This document shows positions 1 through 12,093 of a stretch of DNA of 64,000 bases, in pieces. Origin of the DNA: Jackrogersella multiformis (taxonomy: Eukaryota > Ascomycota > Sordariomycetes > Xylariales > Hypoxylaceae). The notes beneath the pieces were generated by a model. It ran no database searches and was not told where the DNA came from. It saw only the letters and a list, made by a program, of their open reading frames with translations. The stretch covers positions 744,001-808,000 of the forward strand of contig CADCXD010000004.1 of NCBI GenBank assembly GCA_902806575.1, written 5' to 3'. The first letter of the stretch is position 1; every line of letters starts with the position of its first letter. Made by a program: the position numbers and the translations under genes.

Positions 1-811
1 TATCATCGTCGCATCCGGCGAGGCATTTTAGGTCTTGTAGCTCGAGCCACCCACCCGGTTTCAAGGCTCTATGTTTTATTTTGGGTCAATGGTCTTGCGG
101 TCAGTCATCATGCTCATCAGCGTGGAAAGCTTACTTATACGCCTCAGCGATAATTGTGGGCCAGTCCCGTATTGATGGTGCCATTTGGCGTGAGTGGATG
201 TAATCTAATGAATTTGGTGCCTGAATCCACTCCTCCTCTATGTTGTCGACGAGGAATTGCACATTACGGGGCACCCACAATGGTTGTATCGGGCTGAGGT
301 CTACACCTAATACCTCTGCGCCGGGATACTCATCACCCACTAGTGAGAGGCGAAAGCGAGAGAACTTGTTAGTGCTGGATCGAGTCGTATGGCTCACTCG
401 GCAAGAGGCTTGCTTACTGTCTATCGCCCAGATGCCCGTCCCGGTGCCCAAGTCGAGCACCGACTGCGGGTTGTCGAGAGGCGCAAAATGCAGCCTGCCG
501 TCGCACATGAGCAAGACCATGGCGTGCTGCATATCCTCGCGCTCCTGCTCGGCATCGTCGTTAGGGAAGTGGTAGCGCCCCTCGCTATATTTGTGATAGC
601 GGCGCGAGTTCTCGAAGACGTAGTCGCGGACATCCTCGGATATGGACATGGAGTCGGCAGAGAGTATGCCTGAGAAAGAATCGTAGCCGTCCTCGTCAGC
701 TGATAACGACATAACTGAGTCGATGTCGTTCGGGGGCTCCTCGTCCTCTGCGCTCCTCGCAGGCATTGGCTTACCTGAAGGGCTTTCTCGTGATCCAGAT
801 GGTTCCGTCAT
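1..811 (-). CDS. TAM/LaeA-like SAM-dependent methyltransferase, 3' end cut by the window edge
   Basis: Exons on the minus strand are 811-418, 339-135 and 68-1 (continuing beyond the window). Both introns are GTAAGC...TAG (78 and 66 nt); splicing restores the family consensus GIWAIDMGDEYPGAEVLGVDLS and AYKALKPGGW. The first intron has no stop and is a multiple of three, so a naive ORF reads through it. About 222 residues are visible: a disordered acidic N-terminus (1-60), then SAM motif I VLDLGTGTGIWAID at about 118-131, then the acidic post-I strand GVDLSPIQP and the family motif DYIHSRQMAPSIRDW. Fungal proteins of this type are nuclear or cytosolic methyltransferases of mostly unknown substrate; some regulate secondary metabolism. 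No biosynthetic backbone gene is seen beside it, so a regulatory role is only family-based inference. The gene is the first in the window and its neighbour is 2.1 kb away. Confidence 0.88.
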
Positions 812-2959
812 TGACCCGACTACCTTGAGACGAGGTCGCGATATCGTGGCGAAGGGACATTAAACAATAATTTCTATTCTGGAGAGGGGGGGGGACTAGT
901 GTAGAGGGACCTCTCGTCGGTAATGTGTGTGCTTGGTGATCAGTGATCACGATGGGTTCCAGCGCAACGGAGAAAAGCCCCGCCAAGGGAACCACCAATA
1001 TCTAAACCGCGGTCTATTGGCTATAAGTTGCGAGATCCCCGCTTGGCTGCAGATGGAGGCGTCGTGACCGTCAATGAGATGCGAGCGGACCTTACCAGAA
1101 GTGAGGTTGATGGTACAGTCGGGGCCCCAAGAACAGGAACGCGCCGACCCAGCAATTTGGAACTCACCGCAGACGGCGGCAGGGTATGATCCTTTCAGTC
1201 GGTGAGCGCGTGGCACCGAGCTCGGCTTCGCCCTCGAGGTGGAGACGCCAACCTGGAAACTTCCATACATAAACTGTAACAAATAAGGGGAGTAAATACA
1301 CTAAGGTAATAACTAAAAGAAGGGTGAGTGGAATTTAGATGCTGGTTCTTAACTACTACCTAGGACCTAGGTACCTAGGTATGTATTTTGACGAATGGTA
1401 TGGATAAGGAGAGTTTGGTGAATTATCCCATTGTTTACGCATATTCAACCTCAGGAGTTTAGAAGTTTGAATTAGGAGGTCTAAGTCACCTGCTTACAAA
1501 AAGAAATATGTACTTAGGTACTCATCTAATGCCTACTAGTCTGCCAGCTAAGTATAGATAAGGTTAGACGGACTATAACATGGTGCACTGACCACTTCAC
1601 AAGAGAGAAAGTCCGACGATACTAGTGTAGTACACTACTTAGGTACCTACCTTAAGAGGTATCCACATTAAAATTATACCTAGGCAGCTAGGTACCTTAT
1701 TAATTAGAAATTAAAATACATAAATAAACATGATTGATATATACGTATATCTAGGTACCAGGTAGGTAGGCAGATACGTAATATGCTCCTCTATAAGTTT
1801 GTCGTAAATTAATATGATATGGTTAACTTATAAGGATACTTACATACCTACCTAGGTACCTAGCTTCGGTGATTATATTAGGTTGTAATAAGTACCGACC
1901 CAAACCGACTTACACGAACATGGGGTACCTACCTAGGCTGCTGCTAGGTCGGTAAGGATTCATGCTGTGTAACAGTGGCTTAACCAAGCTGGTGGGACAT
2001 CACCTCGCCGAAAAATCCCAGCAGTCAGGTTCAGCGTTTTTGTGTTATCTCACGGATATAATCTATCTATATCCATGGATACATCTCATTATGTACCTCT
2101 TATGTAAGACATCTCTGAATCTTCTATCTTATACTTGCTATGACTTGCACATCATGCATTTTCTATCGCAACATAATTCAAAAATAAAAATATTTAATTA
2201 GAATAGGTAATTTATGTAGTAATGTTACAACTGCTCGGGGCACATAAAGAACCCTAAAATTAATTATAGGCTAGATCGTTTTGGTCTTTCATCTAATTAC
2301 CTGGGTATATTTCCCCCCCTTTTCTTGGCCTTCCCAAAACGAGCCGTCCTTCGCGGACCGGAAAAAGGAAAGAAAAATCATTTTGCACACAAACGAACCG
2401 ACTTCCTATCTAGGCAAGATATGCGACATTTGACAGAAATGGATATTTTAAGGCGTAGCAGGCATGCAATTTACATAATGTTGGTAGTTTTCTCCCCCTT
2501 CCTTTTTCAATACCCAAGCTGTCGGGTCTGTTGTAGAAAGAGCAATAAAAACCCATGAATGGTAGCGAAGCCCTATTAAACCCATCAGCCAATCAAAATG
2601 ACAAACGAGACCGAAAATGAATAGCCATTGGTTGTGAGTGAGACTCGACTGCAGATCAGCAAATCTCCGCCCCCACGTTGCAGTGTGTAAGACAGAATGG
2701 AAATAGCATCATAGCGATGATTGAAAATCTTTTTGTCCGTAACCATAACATCGACCTTGTTGTCTACCAAATAAATAATTCCCTTGTATAACCATATGCC
2801 ATAGAGAATGGGCGGGACTGTGCAGCTCAACCACGGCGCAGGCTGGCACGAGGTGATCGTCATCTAACACAATTTGATTTCCAAATAAGATCCCCTGTCG
2901 AGCCACGCGTTGCAGGCCCCTGGCCGACACGGGTCTCACCACGTGTGTCTTCGGACGTC
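812..2959. other. Intergenic, AT-rich, rich in the ACCTAGGT palindrome
   Basis: No convincing gene. The stretch holds many copies or variants of the palindrome ACCTAGGT (about 1357-1382, 1641-1650, 1749-1770, 1849-1863, 1924-1936) and a G9 run near 887-895. Short ORFs here have no conserved motif, no splice-site pattern and overlap the palindrome tracts. Promoters of the flanking divergent genes presumably lie at the two ends. Confidence 0.7.
1345..1385. repeat. Clustered ACCTAGGT palindromes (representative of a dispersed family)
   Basis: Three overlapping palindromic units (CCTAGG/ACCTAGGT/TACCTAGGTA). Similar clusters are at 10903-10970, 11360-11393, 15188-15216, 35469-35512, 49354-49375 and 58808-58815. 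They occur in non-coding DNA only. Confidence 0.75.
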
Positions 2960-4490
2960 ATGTCCTCCCCCGCGGAGGCTCTGAGCTGCGAGGTCATCCA
3001 AGGCAACCCGGACTTCTACGGCTTAGGCATCCGAATCGGTGTCTACCTGCAATGGGCAACGGCATGGATCAACCTCCTCGTAGACCCCCTCTCGGCACAA
3101 TCCGTCTACGATGCCAACTCCGTCTTTGTCTTCGCCATTCTGGTCGCTACCATGATCGTGACTTTCGCCGAGAGTCCCACCATCCAGCCAATAGAAACCT
3201 ACATCATGCTGCAGTTTGCGTTGGGCTTCTTCGTTACCACGCTGAGCACCTTCGGGCTGAGGCTGCACTTTCTCCGTCCAGCCTCTGTTGTCGAGTTAGG
3301 CCAGCGACTGAAGGGCCTGCAGAGAGCGGTGAAGGGATTTGTACAGGATATGTCCCTGTCCAGCTTTTGTACCAGATTACTCGGCGGCAGGATAGCAATA
3401 CCCTTGAATTTCTTCTCGCCTCTCAAGCCCTACCACCTGTCATGGACAGGGGTCTTTTGGCGGACGACTACCGTCTGCATGCTAACAGCTGTCAATATCT
3501 GGCTTTGGTTTGCTTCTCCGCCGAACTATCGGTTGCCTGGGCAGACCTGTGACCCTCCGTTCGTCTTCTTCTTTTCGAGGCAACAACTAAGTGGCCCGAT
3601 TGTTAGCTTCCACAAAGCCGTATCGATCCTGATCGCGGTAGTCGTCTTTCCTCCGTTCTCTATGTTGTTCCAATTGACTATGAGATTATTCCAACTTACG
3701 GCAATGGCTTTGTATAGAGATATGCTACATTATATGGTACCTACGGCACCACGGCTGATTGAACGACCGCTAGACCGTATTAACTCATTATTTAACGGCT
3801 TCCATCCTAATTTCGATCTCGCTGTGTTACTCCAACTTCGGGGATATCTTGATATGCTGGAGTTCCTGTCTAAGCCCAGCAAGGAAACTTTTCGGTTTTC
3901 TGATCTTCTTAAGCTTATAGTATATATAGGAAGAGGGAAAATTAACGGGCAACGTGTACCTGGTGAGCAAGCTAGGGGTGGGGATGTTCCGCCTCGGAAT
4001 ATTGCAAAGTGAGTCGCATCTAAATTATCTCCTATCCCCCATGGGTAGATTTAACAACAATGACTTCGTATCACAGTTATATAGCACGTTTGATCTGTTT
4101 ATCCTGGAATATCTTCGTCGTTATCAGCATTATCTGGTTTATACTTAGCATAGAGTTGACTCTCGCGTGGAACAACATCCAGGGGGTCAATTCAATCAAC
4201 AGTGCAGGGCAGCTTATCCCTTTCGTCATTGGCGGTGTCAGTACAGCACAGATTATTAAGAAAGTCATACTGCTAGCTCTCTCCAAGGTAAATTTTATCA
4301 ATTCTGGGCTTATTCAACTCTCAATTATGGATTCTGACACCTAATCTAGAAGTATGATGACTGGCCAGATGCGGCTGCAGACATATCCCTAGACGTATCG
4401 GGTAATTTTAGGATCCGCAATACCAGGAATAATCTCGAGAACGAACATCAGGAAGGCTTGTCCGCTCCAAAATCTAACACGGGGTACTGA
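2960..4490 (+). CDS. Multi-pass membrane protein of a fungal family of unknown function
   Basis: Three exons: 2960-4008, 4077-4287 and 4350-4490. Introns are GTGAGT...CAG (68 nt) and GTAAAT...TAG (62 nt), and the exons sum to 467 codons (466 aa). The start is the ATG at 2960; the open frame extends to 2945 but only with a GTG. The N-terminus has the motif GNPDFYGLGIRIGVYLQW, which I know from other ascomycete membrane proteins of unknown function. Hydrophobic segments lie at roughly residues 25-45, 55-75, 80-105, 170-190, 220-250 and, after the first splice, 355-375. The last one precedes WNNIQGVNSINSAGQLIPFVIG, another segment that is typically conserved in the family. The C-terminus is short, polar and acidic. 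Function unknown; a plasma- or endomembrane location is inferred from the segments. The gene stands alone with no operon-like partners. Confidence 0.8.
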
Positions 4491-5076
4491 AGACAGTATT
4501 GTAGAAAAGACCCGACCTTTTCGTCTCCCCGAAGTTGTATAAATCGATATTACCCTTTTCAAAGTAGACTTATCACTAACCTAGTGCCCAATACCCTATA
4601 CCAGTACAGAACAACCACTATTACATCAACGAACAAGGCGGGACGACAAGACTCATGATTTCAAGTCAGCGCCCCTTAGCTAGGGCATAAAGAAGTAAAA
4701 ATACGGCCTCATACGTATTATAACCACCTCTCGCCCGATTAACTCCAATACATACCGGTATCGATACATATTACACCTCTCGTCGGAAGCATATCTCCAG
4801 CTGCCAATAGCTGTTGTGACAGAGCGCGCGACTTGTCTCCCTAAACAACAGTTTATGCCAGTTTGTTCGAGTCTCCCACTTAGGGCCGCCTTATACCTTA
4901 TACTTCACGATTACTTCCGCGAGATACCTCGACAGATAGAAACATTAGACTGAGGCCGTGCCTATCAATTTGCGCCACCTTATGTCTCCCCCTTATCCTA
5001 TCGCGGTCGTATTTAAGAGCAGTATACATACTAGTATAGTAGTTCTATACCACGAATTAGGCCTAACAAGATGATA
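4491..5076. other. Intergenic, nothing recognised
   Basis: 586 bases between the membrane protein and the 3' end of the convergent disordered-protein gene. No ORF with coding character and no RNA gene seen. Confidence 0.6.
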
Positions 5077-8000
5077 CTAAGCCGCTTGCGTATTGCGGCG
5101 CTCTTCCGCAGTTGTTATGTCGTCATTCACGGGCCCCTCATCTTCCAACATGTGTTTGGGTACACAATCCTCATAACTCACATGCGACTCGGGAGTTTTG
5201 TGCTGATCGATCAAATTGGGAGCCCCCTGGGGAGGCAGGAGGATTTGTCTAGGGGTCATGGGAGAAATTTCCGGCAAATTTGGAACCATGTCGCCGCCAT
5301 CCCGGCAAGAATCCCTAGAGACTTTATGCTGTATCATGTGGACCTCCTCGGCGAGGCGCATGCTCAAGGGCGGTCTCATATTGTCGCTGCTTAGCCGGGC
5401 TAGTTGACTTTCTGCAGTCACAGACCTGCGCTTCATGGTGCCGATCTGCTGCTCGAGTACCTGTAACTCCTCGTAGCCACCCTGCATCGGGAGGATTTCG
5501 AGTTCAGGATATTCCAAGTGCCCGTCGGGTTTCTGACGGCCGCGGTATGTCTCAGAGGATGTTCTCTGGACAACTCTGCCTAGACTTCCTTTTACGGCTT
5601 TACCTAGCTGAGTTGATAGACTTCGAGATGCAGGGGCTGTGAACCTGTTTGGTGACTCGCCGGTTTTATCCGTGGACCAAGTCATATCACTGCTACTAGA
5701 TCCTACTTGAACTGCGAAATCTCTTTGGATAACATTATCCTCCTTTCCTGCCGGTCCGGTTCTTTCATGGCGCGTATGCGACGGCCATTTCGCCCATGAC
5801 GCAGGAGGTGTACGAGACTTCCGAGGACTTTGTGGCTCCACTTTTGGTTCTACTTGGGGTTGGGTGTCTTGGCCATTCATGAGGTTCACCCATTCTCTGA
5901 GCACACTGTTTGATATATCCGATTGCGGGCTGTTGCTATTTTCGTGACGGCATGGCGGTTTAAGAGTCAGACCATGTTCTGTTCTGGCTTTCGGGCTGGG
6001 TACACTATCAACACAGCCAGACTTATTTTTCGACCCGGCATGATTGGGGCTAGTAGTCTCCAAACCAGACGTACGGTGAAGTTCTTCCTGGTCAGTGTGC
6101 ATAATCTCTGGATAGTTTTGACTGTGTGGAGAGCTTCCTCTGTGCTTTTGGGTGCTAGGACCGTCCTCGTTAAGCACAATAGCTTGTCGCCGCAGGCCTA
6201 TGACACTTCCTCCACCTCCGGGTTTCTAACCCGTATTGGATGGTGTTGCTGACTGTTTGTCAACGGCGCCTTTCTGTGGCTTCTGCTGATCAAGATGGGT
6301 ATTTTCAGCATCTGGGATTTCTGCGCTACTATACTTGACGTCGTACATACTGTACCTCCAGATGTCTTTTGTCGGATGCTTTGCCCTTTTGGGAATTGGT
6401 AGATGTAATTTGGCAAATATGGAGCTCTTAGTAATGATTGAAGCTCTGGGCTCGCTAAAATCTTCCCGAAACTTGCTAGAAACTGGTGTGGTAGTATCCC
6501 GGCGAAGGTGAACTTGTCCAAATCTCTGCTCAATTGACTTCAACTCTGCCTCCCGTTGCTTGAAGCTGGCCGTATCGGAGATTGCCACCGAACTTGTCTC
6601 TGCTGTTGGACGTCGAATACTTTGGACTTCACACATACTTATGTCCAAGGCGGAGGCCTCGTTAGGAGCAGTCTTGTACGAGCTAACGTCCGACTTCTCG
6701 GCGTCTGTCGTACGGCTGGGATATATGAGACCTAAGTGTTATTGTCAGGTTGAATGGGAGTCTTTACTCTAATAATAGAGAGACTCACGATTGAAGCTTG
6801 CAAATGGCGGTACAGCCTTTCGTCCTCCTAAGAGCTCAATGAAACTTAGACGAGACTCCTTTCCTGTGGCTTGACAGCTGTTGGGCCTAGTAGTATATCG
6901 TGAGGATGCGTAATGGGAAGAAGAGACCTCCCGAGCTTGATCTGCCAAGCTGAGATTCCCATCATCACGATAATCATCACGCCCCTTTCTAGGTTGCTGT
7001 AGCTCATCAGGCCATGAGTATCCTAATTTAACTGTATCGGCTTCCATACCTACACCAGAGCTGCGTGAAGGAGATTGTGCTCTTAGACGGCTACCCTGCG
7101 TCACGGAAAAGTTGTCCGAAGTGCTCTGTGCAACTTTTCTTAATTCCCGAGGTTCGCTGGTATCACTGGCCTGACTCAATTGGCCGTCGGGGTTAAAATT
7201 GTCGAGAGCCATTAGGGAAACCATACCGCTGGTTCTTCTGCTCGACATAGCTGAGCTTGTTTGCATCTCTTGGCTTCTTAACCATATGTCCAATGGCGAA
7301 TTTTGACCAGAGCCTTCGTCAGTAGAACCTTCGATGCGTGGCGCTTCAGAATATTCTACATTACTTGGGCTGTGGTGCTGACTATGGGTCGGTGTTGTCT
7401 CACGCTGATGTGCGCTGTCTGTTAGCTCTAGGGTTTCTGCAGACTCTTGGGTGGTCGATGAGTTGCTCTTGATACTGGGCTCGTGCTTATCTTCCTCCTC
7501 CTCTTTGTCGACACCTTCACTCTCAACAATAGATTCGGCAGGTTCGGAGCTTTCGTCAGGCTTTGTATCATCAAGGGGGCCAAGATAGCTCGCGAGCTGT
7601 TCAGTGCTGTAGGAAAGTCGCCACGAACAAAGCGATTCCGAACCTCGAGCACTTGGTAGATGTACAGGAGCCAGTTGAGGTGAAGAAGGGAACTGCGGAA
7701 GAGAACCGCGCTCCTTAAGGTTTCCGTGGCTCTCAGGAATGGAGCTCTCATGTGACCTACTGGGCGACCCTGGATAACTACTTCGACGGAGGGAAATCCG
7801 TGGTTGAGAATCGCCACCGGGGAGCGGAAGGAGCATGACATCCGGAGAGCCGAGTGCAAAGTCTTTGGAACCAATCTCGTTCGCATCCGAGACAGAAAAC
7901 TCTATATTATCTCGAGGTCCGCCACCAGGTAATCCAACGTCAATAGAACCGTCAGGCTTCCGTTCGTCAGGGTTGCTCGTCTTCGCATCTGCTTCTTCTT

Positions 8001-8475
8001 GCTCTTCCTCACTCTTCAGCTCTTCTTGGATCCTCTTATGCATCAGGCGCTTCAGCTCGGCACGCCGTGCAATCTCTTCATTACTCGTACCGAGATATTG
8101 CTGAGAGTGTCTCTTAGAATCAGATTTCTGAGATAGGGGTCTAATAAGCCTGGTTTTGATGACTCCCAGCGTGCCCGAGCTAGAATTTCTGATACTCTGC
8201 AAGGGCTCATCGTCATCCGAATCCTCGACTTCTAAGATAGTAGGATCAACCGTAGCCTCTGGTATAGAGTTATGTAGCAGAGATGGGGCTTTTGCTGCGA
8301 TATGTGGTGACGAAAAGTCTAGTTCCGAGGTAGGGAATGGTGACTTGGGCAGCTTTGCGCGTGGCGGATGAATTGGAAGTTCTAGTGTGTCTTGCGTGTC
8401 TTGCTTATCTTGGATGCCTTGGCCGGGCTCTCGAAAAGTTGCTCGCCTGCCGCGACAGCAGCAGAAGATGGACAT
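5077..8475 (-). CDS. Long disordered protein with Cys-rich N-terminus, interrupted by an in-frame TAG or an unusual intron
   Basis: The start is the ATG at 8475, giving MSIFCCCRGRR: a triple Cys near the N-terminus that is a plausible palmitoylation site for membrane attachment. Exon 1 is 8475-6789; a 57-nt intron (GTGAGT...TAG) follows; exon 2 begins at 6731. The reading frame meets TAG at 6228-6226 (730 aa), but stays open in the same frame for another 382 codons to a stop at 5077. The downstream part looks coding: it carries WAKWPSHTRHERTG followed by DNVIQRDFAV, which resembles a conserved segment of other fungal proteins, and a predicted coiled coil near EELQVLEQQIGTMKRR. A second model removes the TAG with a 153-nt intron 6350-6198 (GTATGT...TAG, in phase), giving 1062 aa, though I see no good branch site close to the acceptor. 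The rest is Ser/Pro/Glu-rich low complexity. Function unknown. Confidence 0.7.
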
Positions 8476-11400
8476 TGTCAAAGATGTCAGAAATTTAAGA
8501 TCGAAGAACGAACGAGAATGTGGATAATATCTGTCATGGATTTCCAAGAAAGGCTCGACAGCTATGTAGCTGGAGTTGAATAAGAGATTGACACTTTCGG
8601 GAACCCCTTCGATACACTTGATGTCAGACCATCTATTGGGTAACTTTAGAAGGTAGGTAGGTATCCAGGCTTCCTGAGTAGCAAAATATGTAAATGAATA
8701 AGATACCTAAGAACTAGTTAGGGGTCTAGGTAATACGGGGAAATCGTTGGCACTTGGAAGAAGTCACCACCTAATTAGTGGTCGCTCTTGGTTAGGTAGG
8801 CAAGAGGTGAACTCCTTCCAAGGTTCTCAGCAAATTAGCACTACGAGGTAGGTACTAAGGACTGATCAAGGTTATTACCAGGTACCTTACCCATCGAAAT
8901 CCATGGATTTGCATTTAAACTCTTCTTTCCTCGCCATCTTATTCGTATTGGAAGAAGTAGCACATCGTTACACGCTCTGCCGCCGTTAAAGGGGTCGAGA
9001 ATATGTTGGATTTAATCCACTGATCACCCAAGTATACAACAGGAATATGGTCATTTCACACTCCCAAAAGGGCTAAATAATATCATGATTTGACAAGAGC
9101 CTATCTTAACATGCTTATGTGAAATATTTACCTATCTTTACATTTTGTTCCATAATAACTCTGCGATGTTATATACCTGTAGGTAACTATATTAGTAACA
9201 ATGTTATAGATAGTCACTAGGTTATAGAATTATGTATATTCACTTACATACCAGGTAGGTACCTAATTCCACGAACTACCTAAGTTACTGGCGATTTTAT
9301 CTACCTAGGTAAGCTAATATCTGGGGGCAGAATTCGCCTTTTCGGAAATTATTAGTTAAACCCATTTTACACACCCCCTTGGGATTATTCGCAAACTATA
9401 AAAAGGCTTCAATTAAGAAATTAACCAATATAGGGTCTTAGTTACGAAGTTTGTAGTTGCTCAAATTTTTCCAAAGCGGATTCTACTAATGACACATAGT
9501 ATCCAAGTGCGGGCCCTCTAAACTCAAGTCGAAAAAATTTCAAGCCCTTGCCCTACTACGCATTGTCGAATCTATATTAATACTTACTATCGCACCTGCA
9601 ACCATCAAGAGGCCCGCGTGGCTCAATCGGTAGAGCGTCAGACTCTTAAGCATCTTGACAATATGTCCTGATGTGTGGGGAATCTGAATGTTGCGAGTTC
9701 GAGCCTCGCCGTGGGCTCAATTCCCATGGCTCCCAGTAAAATTTGGGATGAGCATATCTTTTTATATTTAGAACTTTTTCTTTTACCGCCTGCAAAGGCA
9801 TATTTCTCTTTTCTATTTTTTTGTTTATCTTAAAGTGACTTCAAAGTGTATCTATCCCCTTAACTGACAGTTGTTTGTACTTATTATTGTGATTAATAGT
9901 ACCTAACAGCATGCTGTCCTTCATTAATATTATGAGAAACTCTTCAACTTGTATTAAGCATGAAACAAAAAAATCAGTTAAGGGGGTATATAGGTGCCCC
10001 TTTTATTTTTCTGTTCAGCAGACTTATTAACTACATACCTACCTAGAGGTAACCTCAGGGCTATAAAACGTGAACCTGGAAACCCTTCTCGTCACAGTAG
10101 CTTGCGGTTACTGCTAAGGCATCCTTTTGTGATAAATATAAATATTTAAGATGGTTGAAACTAACTCTATACCTCCTTTCTTTTTACTCATTGACTTTAT
10201 TACCAAATACCCACAGACATCCATATTTTGTTACATCAAGTGATAAAATACTCTCCTTGTTATCTCTAGCGTCGTCATAAACGAGATACATTAACATGAT
10301 CCTTCCACATTCGCAGAACGAGCGAAAGAGACAAATTTGTGGTTTCTAGCTATAACCCCATAACGAGATCATGTTAGTGGTAGTGTTAAGGCTGTTACCT
10401 ACCTACCTACCTAACCACCAAGTAATTAGATTTACTCATCTCAAGTATGCCTCAATTCTGACCATTATCATCTAGTTAGAGTATGATAAACTATATTTGA
10501 GCAACATTGAGCTTGATAAGCAATCTAGAGCGTCTATGAAATAGGTATGTAAGAATACACAATCGCACGGGAAACGGTGAAACTGGCGTCAGCATTACCT
10601 AGTTCAAATAAACGCCAGAGCCCGTTTATGTAGGTCAGCCATCCAGCCATCCAAGCCCATTACTACCTACCTTAGGTAACTACAAAACAATGCGGCTGTC
10701 GACTAGGTATCGTCTTAGTAATTAGTCCGGGAGTATTAGTTGTCTAGGTAGTCTGCAAACTAACAACCTTGGAGCGAACTAACAAGCTTGGAAGAGACTA
10801 AATACAACTCTAATGTGAAGGAATGTAACAGGAATGATAAGGCGAGCATCCAGGAATACGGCTCGGTCGCGGTAGAATTGATTATGGTTACATGCAGACA
10901 AGGGTACCTAGGCAGGTACCTAGGTATTATGACACCATTGACGCCTAGAATTAGGTACCTAGGTATGTATTTGTGTATCTGTGTATCTACATCCTGCATT
11001 CTCTTAGGCGAATGGATGTGAATATCCAAAGGATCTTACCTAATGTTCGGAGCGAGTTTATGTGGTCCGGAGAAACAAAGATGGACATGCGTGATGACTC
11101 GGCGAATCGCTTTTCGCGGCCTCATCGACTGATTTGACTGATTCGCTATCGGAACCCCGAATACTTACATGTTGCGCCCAATGACATGACCGACCAATAG
11201 ATAGCTCTCAAGTTGACGTATTCTAGAAGATCTCCGTACACCACCCAGGTACCGTAGACATAAGCGTTGTTGTAGTTCGGTGGTACCTGAATATATGAAA
11301 ATGGGTTTACCGACACATTCTAGTTACTTGCGATATTAACAACCTTATCTATTCATTCGTACCTACCTACCTAAGTACCTTAGGTACCTAGGTAATCCGT

Positions 11401-12093
11401 TGAATTCTAAATAAGGCTAGATACTCATAGATTTGCACAGTATGTACATAGCTAGTAGGTATGTACTACCTACCTCCTACCTCCTACCTATAGAAGTCGA
11501 GAACCACCAGCCTCCAGTTAAGGGAAGGAGTATTTTGATCCCCGCTTTCGGACCCTGAATGCAATCCATCTGTTGGTTCCTGCTGGTCTAGCTCGTAGCA
11601 CGACAACTAGAAGAAAAGAGGAAAAAAAAAGTTAACCCCTCATAGGCCTTTTACTCAGTCCCTCAATCCACTTAAGCTCCCATAAGAACCCCTCCTTCAC
11701 CGCTTACTTTTTTGCTTATACTTTTACTTAAACTTCTACCATTCCGTTCCCCTCTCCTTTCCCTTTCTCTTCATCTTCACTTCCTTCTTAAACCATTCCC
11801 CAGTACCCATCGTATTTCTCTGGACCGTTGTTGCTACGCATCAATTGGTCTAACTCTAAGTATTAGAGAGATAGAGAGATAGAAAGAGAGAGTTGGAAGC
11901 ATCAGTCTGATATTTTCGTAAGTTTTACCCCACCATCCTCGTCGAGCTAGCAGTGTATTAGTATCTAGTATCTAGCATCCTAGTATCTCCAAATTTTTTC
12001 ATTCTTCCTTTTTCTTTTCTCCATCTTAAGCTCATCACTAAACATCATCGTAGAAGACTTTTCTTCTCCCAGATACCTCGAATCACCGCCAAG
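8476..12093. other. Long intergenic region around the tRNA-Lys gene
   Basis: Apart from the tRNA no gene is supported. The region is AT-rich with ACCTAGGT palindromes (about 9249-9310, 10903-10970, 11360-11393). From about 11640 to 11830 and again 11985-12070 the plus strand is strongly pyrimidine-rich (CT tracts), typical of a highly expressed fungal promoter and leader, here for the methionine synthase gene. A (GAGATA)-like purine tract sits at about 11867-11891. Confidence 0.65.
9612..9717 (+). tRNA. tRNA-Lys(CTT) with a 33-nt intron
   Basis: The acceptor arm GCCCGCG (9612-9618) pairs with CGTGGGC (9710-9716) with one G-U pair. The D arm GCTC/GAGC, the anticodon stem TCAGA/TCTGA and the T arm GCGAG-TTCGAGC-CTCGC are all complete. 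The anticodon CTT lies at 9645-9647. The intron (about 9649-9681) sits at the canonical place, one base after the anticodon. A and B boxes are intact, and a T5 run lies some 40 bases downstream (9759-9763). The discriminator base is T. Confidence 0.95.

Noticed and set aside
947..1282. 111-codon minus-strand ORF upstream of the methyltransferase
   Set aside because: No motif, no plausible splice to the methyltransferase, and composition not coding-like.
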